From Yaniella flava (GTDB lineage: Bacteria; Actinomycetota; Actinomycetes; Actinomycetales; Micrococcaceae): a stretch of 64,000 nucleotides of DNA. The notes beneath the pieces were generated by a model. That model saw only the letters and a program-made list of their open reading frames with translations, did not search any database and had not been told where the DNA came from. The position numbers and the translations under genes were made by a program. This document shows, piece after piece, positions 54,740 through 64,000 of the stretch (position 1 is its first letter; every line of letters starts with the position of its first letter). Where the stretch lies: NCBI RefSeq assembly GCF_039529295.1, contig NZ_BAAAMN010000003.1, forward strand, positions 102,493 through 166,492. The letters run 5' to 3'.

Positions 54740-55878
54740 CTACGTGCCACCATCAGCCTTCCTCGCGACGCTGAGCCACTCGGGATGATCTTCGTGGACA
54801 TCAAGTACCCATGTCACGGGTTCATCGAGGTAGCTGACATGTGGGGCAAACCAGTACGTCACATCGGGGTCCCATCCAGCGATCACGCTCGCCGTGTGAT
54901 TGTCAACCCAGATCGCGGTCCCGGCGGCACAAAGATTAGGCACGAGTCTGCAAATGTACAGCGTCATAGTATTTGGCGACTTCGGCCCAATCCGGCATGA
55001 ACCACTTACCGCGGCGGCCGGTGGCGCGATACCAGTCGTGACGCTTCTGTGCCGTGACATCGGGCGGGAACCTAGCACATAATCCCGCCCAGGCCTGTTC
55101 GCTGTCGATCTCATAAATCTGCGGTGTCTCAGGCACTGTGAGTCGCTGGCCTGTGGCTCGCTCCCAGCCTAGGGAATCTTCCACGAACCACAGCTTCACC
55201 GGGCTGCCATCGAAGAGTTCGCCCGCGGATGAGGCAAGCTCTCCGGGCGGGCGTGACCACCAGTGACCACTGAAGTTCGCGGTCGGGTCGAGGGGCCTGT
55301 CACGACGCGCGACGACTTCTTCGTCGATGACTTGGTCCCGTGCCGCACCAAGTACCGCCATCGGATCAGGTATATGAGACGGCAGGCGCGCCATGCCATC
55401 CAACGGCCCATTGAGCATGTTTCGTCACCGGTTCAGTCCACCACCCGGTGTGCTGCGAGATAGCAACATGATGAGCAACCCGCGACAGAGCCGCCCGCAG
55501 CTGGTCGGTTGCAGCGAGCACATCGCGGCCATCGGGCTCTTGCCAGTACCGAGCCGAGCCCACAGCCATAAAGAGCGCATCGCGCAGCAGCGCTGGGGTC
55601 ACCTCGGCCAGCACCACGGCGGCCAAGCGGTCCGCGACCTGTGCCGCGGTGACGTTTGCGATCTCCGCATTAGCATCGCCATATAAGCTCACCGAGGTAC
55701 CCTTGTTCGGGTCAAGTTGATAGGAAGCCCAAAAGACGGCCGCACTGAACGAATCGTCATGGTGCCCGTTGTCGTGGAGACGTTCGGAGGCGACCGCAAA
55801 TTCGAGCAGCAAGCGTCGCCCCCGTGGGCCGTGCATGAGCAGCTCCGCCAGACCAGTTCCCGATGGTGTCTTGTACAT
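54740..55878 (-). pseudogene. Hypothetical gene broken by two frameshifts
   Basis: Three reading-frame pieces in one direction assemble into a protein of about 379 residues: the first from ATG 55878 (MYKTPSGTG), a second from about 55407 to 54938 (ARLPSHIPDPMAVLGAARDQ), and a third to 54740 (WFAPHVSYLDEPVTWVLDV). The first join needs one base fewer in GGG (55407-55409 complement) and the second one more base at the TAA near 54936-54938. No known domain is recognised. Two edits are needed, so it is either decayed or miscalled. Confidence 0.7.
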
Positions 55879-55969
55879 GCCACTCACCCTACAGAAAGAA
55901 CCACCTGACACCGTGGTGTAGTTGTCGCGCACCACAGCGCTGTACTGATCGCTGCATTAGCCTGGAACC

Positions 55970-57202
55970 ATGACACGAGTCGAAGCCACCGATAGGACCG
56001 CATCGGTTCAACATTTCAGCATCCTCATCATTGGCGCCGGACAGGCGGGGTTATCGGCCGCCGGTACCCTGCATCGACGCGGTTTGGTTCCCGGCCAAGA
56101 TTTTGCGGTGCTGGACGGCAACGAGGGGCCCGGTGGTGCGTGGCGGCATCGTTGGCAGGCACTCACGCTGGGACGCGCGCATGGTGTCCACGATCTGCCT
56201 GGCTTTCCACTCGAAAACCCGGACACCTGGCGGCCGGCATCCGAAGTGGTCTCGGAGTATTACGGCGCCTATGAAGACCATCTCGAGTTGGCGGTCATTC
56301 GCCCGGCGAAGGTTCAAGCCGTTACCCAAATCCACAACGACGTCTTCTACCTGTCCACCGGCGCAGGTGATTTCACAGCCTCGGCGATCATCAATGCTAC
56401 CGGGACCTGGGAGACACCAAACATTGCGTACTATCCCGGACTCGAACACTTCAAGGGCCCGCAATGGCATACCAAAACCTTTCGCGATGTCGAAGACTTC
56501 CGCGATCAACGGGTGCTAGTGGTCGGCGGCGGAGCGTCATCGACGCAATTTTTGATGATGCTGGCAGATGTCACCGACCATACAATCTGGGTCTCACGCT
56601 CCCTGCCCCGCTGGAACGCCGAACACTTCGACCCACAGTGGGGCCGCAAAGTTGAACAGCGCGTCACGACCCAGGTCACGGCTGGCCAAGCGCCACGTTC
56701 GGTCGTCGCCAATACCGGGCTCGCACTCAACACTGAAAGTCTGTCCTACATCAACCGTGGCACGCTGGTCTTCCGGGGCTTCATCGACTCTTTTGGACAA
56801 CACGAAGTCGTCATCAACGGGGCCGGACCCGACGGTGCCACGGTGAACTCACAAGGCCGCGCCGTCGACGATTTGCTTCGCAAGGGCGATCCCGCGGTGG
56901 CTCGGTTGCATCGCAACACCGAGAAACTGCCGGGCCACGGGACCGACATCGACCACCAGTGGGTCACCCCGATCGACTCGATCTTGTGGGGCACCGGTTT
57001 TCGGCACAGTTTAGACCACCTCGAGCCGTTGGATATCCGCAGCGCAGCCGGTGGTGTCAAAGTCGAGCAGGACGGCGTCACCGTGCCGGCCAACCCGGGC
57101 CTGTATTTAGTTGGCTATGGGGCATCAGCTTCCACCATCGGCGCGACCCGAGCAGGGCGACGCGCAGCCACGGCTGCTATCAAACACACTGACTACTTTT
57201 GA
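55970..57202 (+). CDS. Flavin-dependent monooxygenase-like oxidoreductase
   Basis: 410 residues with two dinucleotide folds: FAD at SILIIGAGQAGLSAAGTLHR near the N-terminus and NADPH at VLVVGGGASSTQFLMMLAD. These resemble flavin-containing monooxygenases and related thioredoxin-reductase-like monooxygenases; the substrate is unknown. It ends inside the promoter of the following fur gene. Confidence 0.85.
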   Translation: MTRVEATDRTASVQHFSILIIGAGQAGLSAAGTLHRRGLVPGQDFAVLDGNEGPGGAWRHRWQALTLGRAHGVHDLPGFPLENPDTWRPASEVVSEYYGAYEDHLELAVIRPAKVQAVTQIHNDVFYLSTGAGDFTASAIINATGTWETPNIAYYPGLEHFKGPQWHTKTFRDVEDFRDQRVLVVGGGASSTQFLMMLADVTDHTIWVSRSLPRWNAEHFDPQWGRKVEQRVTTQVTAGQAPRSVVANTGLALNTESLSYINRGTLVFRGFIDSFGQHEVVINGAGPDGATVNSQGRAVDDLLRKGDPAVARLHRNTEKLPGHGTDIDHQWVTPIDSILWGTGFRHSLDHLEPLDIRSAAGGVKVEQDGVTVPANPGLYLVGYGASASTIGATRAGRRAATAAIKHTDYF

Positions 57203-57226
57203 ATTACTCATAAGAAATGGCATAAT
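57199..57226 (+). promoter_or_regulatory. Promoter of the fur-katA operon
   Basis: TTGAAT (57199-57204) and CATAAT (57221-57226) with a 16-base spacer, giving a start near 57233. The AT-rich spacer and flank would suit a Fur/PerR operator, but no clear PerR box is seen. Confidence 0.5.
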
Positions 57227-57254
57227 GGAAGGTGGATCGACGAAGGAGGTATAG

Positions 57255-57725
57255 GTGACCAACACTGGCCAGAACAACGATTGGCCGTCGCGTATCCGGG
57301 CAACCGGTTTGCGGTCTACCCGTCAACGCGTCACAACATTGGAAACTCTTGAAGAGTCCCCACATGTTACCGCTGACGAACTGTTGAACCAGGTTCGCCT
57401 GACCTTACCTGCGATCACCATCCAATCGATCTACACGGTTGTCCAATCGCTGGTTGATGTCGGACTGATTCGAAAATTGGAGTTTGGTGCCACCGCGGCA
57501 CGCTTCGAAATCGAACGGCCCGATAATCATCATCACGTCCACTGCCGCATATGCGGACGCATCGAAGATGTCCCGTGCCAACATGGCAGCGCACCGTGCA
57601 TGACGCCAGCCAATACCCACGGCATGGTCATCGACGTCGCTGATGTGGTGTATCACGGAACGTGCACCCAATGTTTAGCCGACGTTGACCAAGGTGTCGT
57701 TGGTGAATCAGAAGTGTCAGCCTAA
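57255..57725 (+). CDS. Fur family regulator, probably PerR-type
   Basis: 156 residues. A winged-helix DNA-binding part (GLRSTRQRVTTLETLEESPH) is followed by the dimerisation domain with a His/Cys cluster (HHVHCRICGRIEDVPC) and a second pair (TCTQCL), the structural zinc site of Fur/PerR. Placement directly before katA suggests it represses catalase until peroxide oxidises it. The start is GTG 57255 after GGAGGT. It is followed 56 bases later by the catalase gene. Confidence 0.9.
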   Translation: MTNTGQNNDWPSRIRATGLRSTRQRVTTLETLEESPHVTADELLNQVRLTLPAITIQSIYTVVQSLVDVGLIRKLEFGATAARFEIERPDNHHHVHCRICGRIEDVPCQHGSAPCMTPANTHGMVIDVADVVYHGTCTQCLADVDQGVVGESEVSA

Positions 57726-57781
57726 ACTGTAGATTTGTTCAATAGTTCGCCCCTCACCCCCTGTCTTAAGGAGACGAAGTA

Positions 57782-59293
57782 ATGGCTGAGAAGAAGACTC
57801 CTCACGCTACCGGGTCAACCACACAGGCCGGCATCCCAGCAGTGAGCGACCGCAACTCGCTAACCGTTGGTGCTGACGGCCCGATTGTGTTGCACGACCA
57901 CCACTTGCTCGAGACCATGCAGCACTTCAACCGCATGAACGTCCCAGAGCGTCGTCCACACGCCAAGGGCGCCGGTGCATTCGGTAAATTCACCGTGACC
58001 GAAGACGTATCCCAGTACACCAAGGCCGCAATGTTCCAGCCTGGCGTAGAAACCGAAATGCTCGCTCGCTTCTCCACCGTCGCCGGTGAACTGGGTTCAC
58101 CAGATACGTGGCGTGACGTGCGTGGTTTCGCACTGAAGTTCTACACCGAAGAGGGCAACTTCGACCTGGTCGGCAACAACACCCCGATCTTCTTCGTGCG
58201 CGACCCAATGAAATTCGCACACTTTATTCGCTCACAGAAGCGCCTGCCAGAAAACGGTCTGCGCGACAACACCATGCAGTGGGACTTCTGGTCACAAAAC
58301 CCAGAAACCGCGCACCAGGTTACCTACCTGATGGGCCCTCGCGGACTACCAAAAACATGGCGCAACATGAACGGCTACAGCTCCCACACCTACATGTGGG
58401 TCAACGCCGAAGGCGAGCGGTTCTGGGTCCAGTACCACTTCCTGACCAACCAGGGCATGGAGCACCTGTCGAATGAGGAAGCCGAAGCATTGGCCGGTTC
58501 CGACGCCGAGTACCACCGCCGTGACCTCTACGATGCAATCGCTCGTGGCGACAACCCATCGTGGGATCTGTGGATCCAGGTCATGCCATATGAAGATGCC
58601 AAGACCTACCGGTACAACCCATTCGACCTGACCAAGACCTGGTCGAAGAAGGACTACCCACGGATCAAGGTCGGCACCATGGAGCTGAACCGCAACCCAG
58701 AGAACTTCTTTGCTCAGATCGAGCAGGCCGCATTCTCCCCAGGAAACATGGTGCCAGGCATGGGCATGTCACCAGACCGGATGCTGCTTGCCCGTAACTT
58801 CTCCTACGCGGATGCCCAGCGCTACCGCATCGGCACCAACTTCCAACAGTTGCCAGTCAACCGTCCGATCAACGAAGTCCACACCTACAACTTCGAGGGC
58901 AACATGTGGTTCGAGCACTCCGGTGCTCGCCGCCCATACGTCCCGAACTCATTTGGTGACTCCTGGTCAGATGAAGAAGGCCCAGTCGATGTGTCCTGGG
59001 AATCCGACGGCGAGCTCGTGCGCACCGCACAGACTCTGCGCGAGGACGACAGCGACTTCATCCAGCCAAACATCCTGGTCAACGAAGTCTTCAGTCAGGA
59101 AGAACGCGACGGCCTCGTGGAAACCGTGTCCGGTTCACTCGAAACCGTCATCGAGCCTGTCTTGTCCAATGCCATCCAGTACTGGAAGAACGTCGATGAA
59201 ACCATCGGCCAGCGCATCGAAGACAGAGTACGCGCCGGCGTCGTCTTGGGAGACCAGCAGCCAGGCGGCGACCCACTCGACGAAGATCGCTAA
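57782..59293 (+). CDS. katA: Catalase (small-subunit, clade 3-like)
   Basis: 503 residues; disproportionates H2O2. The catalytic histidine region is RRPHAKGAGAFGKFTVTED, the asparagine lies in DLVGNNTPIFFVRDP, and the heme tyrosine is in ARNFSYADAQRYRIGTN. It is preceded by AAGGAG, and the codon use (CCA for Pro, C-ending codons) resembles sdhA/sdhB, indicating high expression. Co-transcription with the Fur/PerR gene is likely. Confidence 0.97.
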   Translation: MAEKKTPHATGSTTQAGIPAVSDRNSLTVGADGPIVLHDHHLLETMQHFNRMNVPERRPHAKGAGAFGKFTVTEDVSQYTKAAMFQPGVETEMLARFSTVAGELGSPDTWRDVRGFALKFYTEEGNFDLVGNNTPIFFVRDPMKFAHFIRSQKRLPENGLRDNTMQWDFWSQNPETAHQVTYLMGPRGLPKTWRNMNGYSSHTYMWVNAEGERFWVQYHFLTNQGMEHLSNEEAEALAGSDAEYHRRDLYDAIARGDNPSWDLWIQVMPYEDAKTYRYNPFDLTKTWSKKDYPRIKVGTMELNRNPENFFAQIEQAAFSPGNMVPGMGMSPDRMLLARNFSYADAQRYRIGTNFQQLPVNRPINEVHTYNFEGNMWFEHSGARRPYVPNSFGDSWSDEEGPVDVSWESDGELVRTAQTLREDDSDFIQPNILVNEVFSQEERDGLVETVSGSLETVIEPVLSNAIQYWKNVDETIGQRIEDRVRAGVVLGDQQPGGDPLDEDR

Positions 59294-59329
59294 ACCCAGC
59301 GCACCGTGCTAGTTCACTAGCGTGACATC

Positions 59330-59361
59330 ACAGGCTCCGAACCTCCGGGTTCGGAGCCTGT
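59330..59361 (+). terminator. katA terminator
   Basis: A 14-bp perfect inverted repeat (59330-59343 with 59348-59361) with a four-base loop, then TAGTGTTT. Confidence 0.85.
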
Positions 59362-59426
59362 AGTGTTTAAAGTAACTGCTACCATAGCCACAGATCTTTC
59401 CGTCGGATAAAGGAACTGCACGCATC

Positions 59427-60296
59427 ATGGCCACCGGCACCAAGAGCCTCATCGTCACCCTGTCATGCCCCAACCAACCCGGCATTGTCCACGCGATTAC
59501 CGGAGCACTGTTGAACGTCGGTGCAGATATCTCCGAATCACAACAGTTCGACTCCCCCAATAGCGGGACATTCTTTATGCGCGTCCAGTTCTCCACCGAA
59601 GCAACGGTCCAAGACACCGAGGACGCAATCGCCTCGGTCGTGGCGGAATTTGGCATGGACGCCCGAGTGTATGATGCCGCCGTCAAAACGCGCACGCTCA
59701 TCATGGCGTCCAAAGACGGTCGCACCATGAATGAGTTGTTATTTCAGCAGCATGCCGGGACGCTGCCGGTCGATGTGCCCGTCATCGTGTCCAACCACCT
59801 TGACCTCCAGCCGATGGCCTACTTCTACGACGTGCCATTCGTCCATATCCCGTCGATCAAAAAAGCCGACGGCACCACGAACAAAGCCGAGGCCGAAGCG
59901 CGACTGATGGAACTGGTCGATGAATTCGACATCGAACTGGTCGTACTCGCCCGCTACATGCAGATCCTTTCGGATGACCTCACGAGGAAACTCGATGGCA
60001 AGGCTATCAATATTCATCACTCGTTCTTACCTTCGTTCAAGGGTGCTCGCCCGTACCACCAGGCCCACGATCGGGGTGTGAAACTCATCGGCGCAACCGC
60101 CCACTACGTGACCGCCGATCTGGATGAGGGACCGATCATCGAACAGCGCGTCCAACGCGTCAACCATGCGCTGACCGCCCAAGATTTCGTCCAGCGCGGG
60201 CGCGCCGTCGAAGGCGCCACCCTGGTCCAAGCAGTGCAGTGGCACACCGAACACCGGGTGCTCATGGATGGCGATCGAACCGTCATCTTCGAATAG
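59427..60296 (+). CDS. purU: Formyltetrahydrofolate deformylase
   Basis: 289 residues. It hydrolyses 10-formyl-THF to formate and THF. An N-terminal ACT domain (LIVTLSCPNQPGIVHAITGA) and a C-terminal formyltransferase-type domain (NIHHSFLPSFKGARPYHQAH and YVTADLDEGPIIEQ) are both visible, matching E. coli PurU in layout. It adds to the one-carbon genes in this part of the window. Confidence 0.95.
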   Translation: MATGTKSLIVTLSCPNQPGIVHAITGALLNVGADISESQQFDSPNSGTFFMRVQFSTEATVQDTEDAIASVVAEFGMDARVYDAAVKTRTLIMASKDGRTMNELLFQQHAGTLPVDVPVIVSNHLDLQPMAYFYDVPFVHIPSIKKADGTTNKAEAEARLMELVDEFDIELVVLARYMQILSDDLTRKLDGKAINIHHSFLPSFKGARPYHQAHDRGVKLIGATAHYVTADLDEGPIIEQRVQRVNHALTAQDFVQRGRAVEGATLVQAVQWHTEHRVLMDGDRTVIFE

Positions 60297-60358
60297 TCTG
60301 CAGCAGAGGTGGGACACGAGATAGTGACACCTTCCACGAGCGGTTCTATGGTAACGGT

Positions 60359-60883
60359 ATGGCAATTATCAAAAAAGTTTTGGGCAAAACACCCCAGATC
60401 CATGACACTGTATTCCTCGCCGAGTCCGCTGCTCTCACCGGTGAGGTCACCATGGCCGAACATTCCTCGGCATTCTATGGTGCCTCCGCCCGGGGCGACT
60501 CGGCACCGATAACCGTCGGCGCCCGCTCGAATCTGCAGGACAACGTGGTCCTCCACGCCGATGAGGGTTACCCCTGCACCATTGGCGAAGACGTCTCACT
60601 AGGCCATTGCGCGATCGTCCACGGTGCAACGGTTGGTGACGGTGCGCTGATCGGCATGAATGCCACCGTGTTGAACGGCGCGAAGGTAGGCGCCGGCTCA
60701 TTGGTTGCGGCAAACTCGATGGTGCCAGAAGGCATGGAGATCCCACCGGGATCCATGGTGGCCGGGGTGCCGGCAAAAATTCGTCGTGAGCTCACCGAAG
60801 ACCAGGTTGCCGGACTGCGTTCCAACGCGGAGGTCTACGTACGACTCGCCACCGAACATCGTGCTGCTGAAGACGTGAAATAG
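60359..60883 (+). CDS. Gamma carbonic anhydrase-family (hexapeptide) protein
   Basis: 174 residues of a left-handed beta helix with hexapeptide repeats (SLGHCAIVHGATVGDGALIG). Metal-ligand histidines are seen at VVLHADEG and SLGHCAIVHG. It may hydrate CO2 or act in another transferase-like role. ATG 60359 (MAIIKK) begins the conserved part; the ribosome-binding site is weak. Confidence 0.9.
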   Translation: MAIIKKVLGKTPQIHDTVFLAESAALTGEVTMAEHSSAFYGASARGDSAPITVGARSNLQDNVVLHADEGYPCTIGEDVSLGHCAIVHGATVGDGALIGMNATVLNGAKVGAGSLVAANSMVPEGMEIPPGSMVAGVPAKIRRELTEDQVAGLRSNAEVYVRLATEHRAAEDVK

Positions 60884-60962
60884 CCGACAATTTTATGTTT
60901 TCGACCGGCCGATGATCCTTCGCCTCTGTTGTTTTTCTTTCATTCCATGTGAGCATAGGGAT

Positions 60963-61925
60963 ATGACTCAAAAGATCGTGATTTTGCCGGTACAAGCCGA
61001 TCGGGATAACACCCCGTATGAAGATGCGCACCTCGCCACGGTGGCCGCGGCCGAACGCCACGGGTTTTCGATCGTGGATCCCGATGACGGTGACGCCACC
61101 GCCATCATGGTCGTACGAATGATCGACTCGGATATCATCGAAGCGACCCTGGAAGCCAATCCACACATCTCGTGGATACAGCTGCCCTACGCCGGGGTAG
61201 AAACCTTCCTGCCGGTCGCCGAAAAATATCCGCACGTGACCTTCACTTCCGCCAAGGGAACCTACGCGCCACCTGTCGCCGAACACGCGCTGGCCCTGAC
61301 GCTAGCGTTATTGCGTCACTTGCCCGAACGCATCCGTGCCACCAGCTGGGGCGCCTCGTATGGTACAACCCTCAACGGTGCCAACGTCGTCATCGTCGGC
61401 GGAGGCGGCATCGGGGCAGAACTCGTCCGGCTCTTCTCGGTCTGGGACACAGACATCACCGTGGTCCGTCGCAGCACCACCCCGGTCCAAGGTGCCGACC
61501 GTACGGTCACCTCAGACCGGCTCGATGAAGTATTACCAAACGCCGACGTCGTCGTCGTGGCTGCCGCAGCGACACCGGAAACCACCAAGATGTTTGGACC
61601 AGAACAATTTGAGCTGATGAAAGATCAGTCCGTGTTGGTCAATATTGCCCGAGGCACACTGATCGATACGGATGCTCTGGTCGCAGCACTTGCCGACCGT
61701 CGGATCCATTCGGCTGGTCTCGACGTCACCGATCCAGAACCACTCCCCGATGGCCACCCCCTGTGGGCCGAGCCAAATTGCATCATTACGCCCCACACCG
61801 CTGATACCGCAGAGATGGTCATCCCCCTCTTAGATGCCCGGATCGAACGCAATCTGGCGAATTTAGCGAACGATGTGGCGACTGATAAATTTGAGGGTCT
61901 GGTCGATGTGCAGGCCGGATACTAA
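60963..61925 (+). CDS. D-isomer-specific 2-hydroxyacid dehydrogenase
   Basis: About 320 residues. The NAD motif is VVIVGGGGIGAELVRLF; the catalytic Arg, Glu and His lie in LVNIARGTLIDTD, DVTDPEPLPDGHPLW and IITPHTADTAEM. It would reduce a 2-oxoacid; the substrate is not evident. ATG 60963 (MTQKIV) begins the conserved part. Confidence 0.92.
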   Translation: MTQKIVILPVQADRDNTPYEDAHLATVAAAERHGFSIVDPDDGDATAIMVVRMIDSDIIEATLEANPHISWIQLPYAGVETFLPVAEKYPHVTFTSAKGTYAPPVAEHALALTLALLRHLPERIRATSWGASYGTTLNGANVVIVGGGGIGAELVRLFSVWDTDITVVRRSTTPVQGADRTVTSDRLDEVLPNADVVVVAAAATPETTKMFGPEQFELMKDQSVLVNIARGTLIDTDALVAALADRRIHSAGLDVTDPEPLPDGHPLWAEPNCIITPHTADTAEMVIPLLDARIERNLANLANDVATDKFEGLVDVQAGY

Positions 61926-61957
61926 CAACCGTTGGACGACTTTGATGAGGGCTGACC

Positions 61958-63919
61958 ATGATGATCTCACCGTTGCATCGTTATCTATCTGAACTCCTCG
62001 AGAACTTACGTCCGATGACGTCGGGAAATCTCAATCCCGTCACCGAGGTCGCAACCGACCCGGACGTCAACAAGGTCGGCATCACGTTGACTACCGTCAA
62101 CGGGCACCAATACTCATCGGGCGATTCCACCCATAAGTTCGCGATCCAGTCGATTGCCAAAGTCTTTTCCTACGGATTGGCACTCGATGATCTCGGTCCC
62201 ACCGAAGTCGGCAAAAAAGTTGATGTGGAGCCCTCCGGTGACCCGTTCAATGAAATCTCACTGCAACAAAATACCGGTCGTCCCGACAACCCCATGATCA
62301 ATGCCGGTGCCATCGCAACCGTCGGATTAGTCAAAGGCAAGGGCGGCAAAGATCGTCTGAGTCGTATTTCTCGAAGCATGGAGCTGGCTTCCGAAGGCTC
62401 ACCGGGTGAACTCGAAATCAACCGGACCGTCTACCACGCCGAAAATATTGGCGGCCACCGTAACCGTGCGCTGGCATGGCTGTTGCGGTCCTTTGAGATC
62501 ATCGATTCCGATCCAGAGCCCGTCGTCCAAGACTATTTCCTGGAATGCTCCACGGACGTCACCACCGAAAATCTGTCGATGATGGCCGCCACGCTCGCCA
62601 ATAAAGGCGTCAACCCGGTCACCGGGCGCGAAGTCTTTTCAGAGGAGACCACCCGGCAGGTCTTAGCAGTGATGATGACGTGTGGCATGTATGACGCCGC
62701 CGGCAACTGGATGATCGACATCGGCCTACCGGCCAAATCTGGTGTCGACGGGGGCATCATGGTTGTAGTGCCAGGGCAACTGGGCATCGGGGTGTATTCG
62801 GCCCCGCTGGATCGGCACGGCAACTCAGTCCGTGGCGCAGCAGCAATTCGTCGCGTCACGCGTGATCTTGGCCTCCACTATGCGGATGCGGCGCCACTGG
62901 GTGGCTCCACGCTTCGCGCGCACTACTCGCTGGCCGATGCCTCATTGGGCGTCGTACGTTCCACAGAGTTATCGCGCATTACCGCCCAATTCGGGGATCG
63001 CTGCCAGATCCTGGAGGTCTCCGGTGATCTGGGCTTCGCCGAAACCGAGACCATGGCACGCACCATCGTCGAAATGGAAGACGACGTGTCCATGGTGATC
63101 ATTGATTTCCAGGGAGTCGACGATTTTGGGCGCGCCGCCATACTCATCTTGGCCTCACTGACTGCAAAGTGGCGAGCCATTGGCAAAGACATTATCTTCA
63201 TCGACTGGGGCGAGACCCTGGTCGAACATATCCTCGACTACATTGAAGTTCGCGAGGATCTCGACCTGCCCGATCCGCGAGAGAAAGCGAAAGCTGCCTC
63301 TGCCGGTCACATCGATCTGCCCTGGGATGCCGAAAGCATTGAGGAGGAGATTACCGGTGAGTTCCGCCTCTTCGACAACCGCTCTGCAGCCTTGGAATGG
63401 GCCGAGCTGCGGTTGGCCCAGCGGTATGCACGCCAGATTCTGCAGACGGACGATACGCCACGCGAACCCGGCAATGCCCCGGTCTTCGAGTTCCTTGATG
63501 ACCGCGATGTCGATGTGCTGGCCGGGTACATGGAGCTGCGCAGTTATACCGCAGACACGGTGATCCGCCGTGTCGGGCAGCCTTTCGGTGGTATTTACTT
63601 CATCCGGTCGGGCCGTGTCGAACTCGCAGCAGAAGGCCGCGGCGACGCCCGGTACCGGCACGTCTACTTGTCACCGGGCACCACGTTCGGTGAGTTTGCG
63701 TTGAGCTATACGGGCCGCCAGCTGACCACCATTCGTGCGATTGATGACGTGGAAGTGCTGGTCCTATCGGCACAGAAGATCCGTTCGATTGAGAAATCAG
63801 CCCCACACTTGGCCATCCGGCTCTGGACTGCGATTGCACGCGAAGCCTACACGGTGCTAGAACAGTCCTCTCGTGAGGCCGGGGCCCGTGAAGACTACGA
63901 TCCCGACCAGCACGACTAA
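61958..63919 (+). CDS. glsA: Glutaminase A fused to STAS and cyclic-nucleotide-binding domains
   Basis: 653 residues. The glutaminase part (about 1-315) has the catalytic Ser-Lys (IQSIAKVFSYGLAL), EISLQQNTGRPDNPMINAGA and the SGVDGGIMVVVPGQ block; it hydrolyses glutamine to glutamate and ammonia. A STAS region (about 325-440; MVIIDFQGVDDFGRAAILIL) follows, then a linker and a cNMP-binding-like domain (about 515-640; DTVIRRVGQPFGGIYFIRSG, GTTFGEFALSY), which probably regulates activity. The effector nucleotide is unknown. Confidence 0.93.
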   Translation: MMISPLHRYLSELLENLRPMTSGNLNPVTEVATDPDVNKVGITLTTVNGHQYSSGDSTHKFAIQSIAKVFSYGLALDDLGPTEVGKKVDVEPSGDPFNEISLQQNTGRPDNPMINAGAIATVGLVKGKGGKDRLSRISRSMELASEGSPGELEINRTVYHAENIGGHRNRALAWLLRSFEIIDSDPEPVVQDYFLECSTDVTTENLSMMAATLANKGVNPVTGREVFSEETTRQVLAVMMTCGMYDAAGNWMIDIGLPAKSGVDGGIMVVVPGQLGIGVYSAPLDRHGNSVRGAAAIRRVTRDLGLHYADAAPLGGSTLRAHYSLADASLGVVRSTELSRITAQFGDRCQILEVSGDLGFAETETMARTIVEMEDDVSMVIIDFQGVDDFGRAAILILASLTAKWRAIGKDIIFIDWGETLVEHILDYIEVREDLDLPDPREKAKAASAGHIDLPWDAESIEEEITGEFRLFDNRSAALEWAELRLAQRYARQILQTDDTPREPGNAPVFEFLDDRDVDVLAGYMELRSYTADTVIRRVGQPFGGIYFIRSGRVELAAEGRGDARYRHVYLSPGTTFGEFALSYTGRQLTTIRAIDDVEVLVLSAQKIRSIEKSAPHLAIRLWTAIAREAYTVLEQSSREAGAREDYDPDQHD

Positions 63920-63942
63920 AACACCCACCCTTGAAATCGAGT

Positions 63943-63969
63943 AGGTGGGTCGGGTTTCCCGACCCACCT
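63943..63969 (+). terminator. glsA terminator
   Basis: A 12-bp perfect inverted repeat (63943-63954 with 63958-63969) around TTT, 23 bases after the stop. No T-run follows. Confidence 0.8.
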
Positions 63970-64000
63970 CTCACACCACCGAGCATGCGGGACCGCACTC

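Overview
The window is a chromosomal stretch of a moderately high-GC actinobacterium, most likely of the Micrococcales (Micrococcaceae-like). Evidence for this is the eno - divIC - DUF501/Ppx - subtilase - ndh block, the tight manC - amidohydrolase - cdd - deoA - add block divergent from sdhCDAB, a DUF222 HNH-endonuclease gene, an LAxTG-anchored surface protein, GAF-ANTAR and STAS signalling proteins, and many GTG/TTG starts with AGGAG-type ribosome-binding sites. No species is claimed. There is no rRNA, CRISPR array, prophage or intact insertion sequence; one tRNA-like gene is present.

Layout. 1-7.7 kb: DUF4307 membrane protein, greA, a GPP34-like protein, ilvA, an AI-2E exporter-family protein, a Bax-inhibitor-1 protein, an Ltp-type surface protein with a downstream membrane protein, and a 3-hydroxybutyryl-CoA dehydrogenase. 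7.8-13.3 kb: a frameshifted thioesterase, an HTTM/DUF5819 pair, and a large repeat-rich cell-wall protein. 13.3-14.2 kb: a gene-poor gap ending in a tRNA with a leucine UAA anticodon but a short variable loop. 14.3-21.0 kb: ndh, a membrane-anchored subtilase, a DUF501-Ppx/GppA fusion, divIC and enolase, all on the minus strand. 21.2-28.6 kb: a frameshifted phospholipase-D/cardiolipin-synthase gene, GAF-ANTAR, a TrmA-like methyltransferase lacking its usual catalytic residues, STAS, a small operon with a stand-alone FtsK-gamma-like domain, then SulP and a MerR regulator with a MerR-type promoter between them. 28.8-35.4 kb: a seven-gene minus-strand nucleoside-salvage operon. 35.6-39.2 kb: sdhCDAB. 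39.4-44.8 kb: DUF222-HNH gene behind a terminator-like leader, an AhpD-like/NAD-binding gene pair, and a BCCT transporter preceded by an internally deleted copy of itself. 44.8-49.6 kb: GNAT, three related 4-TM proteins and a MacB-like ABC exporter. 49.7-54.7 kb: trpS, xth, folD and glyA. 54.7-64 kb: a broken hypothetical gene, a flavin monooxygenase, a Fur/PerR-katA operon, purU, gamma carbonic anhydrase, a 2-hydroxyacid dehydrogenase and a glutaminase-STAS-cNMP fusion.

Themes. One-carbon metabolism (glyA, folD, purU), nucleoside salvage (cdd, deoA, add, mazG), respiration (ndh, sdhCDAB) and peroxide defence (fur-katA) are ordinary housekeeping. The more unusual signals are the class-I tRNA with UAA anticodon, the catalytically altered TrmA relative coupled to a STAS gene, the FtsK-gamma/wHTH/membrane mini-operon, the MerR-SulP promoter, the 5' leader hairpins of greA and the HNH gene, and the BCCT remnant. 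Four one-base frameshifts in otherwise good reading frames, at least three explainable by a base gained or lost in a run of identical bases, could be true decay or assembly errors; raw reads would decide.
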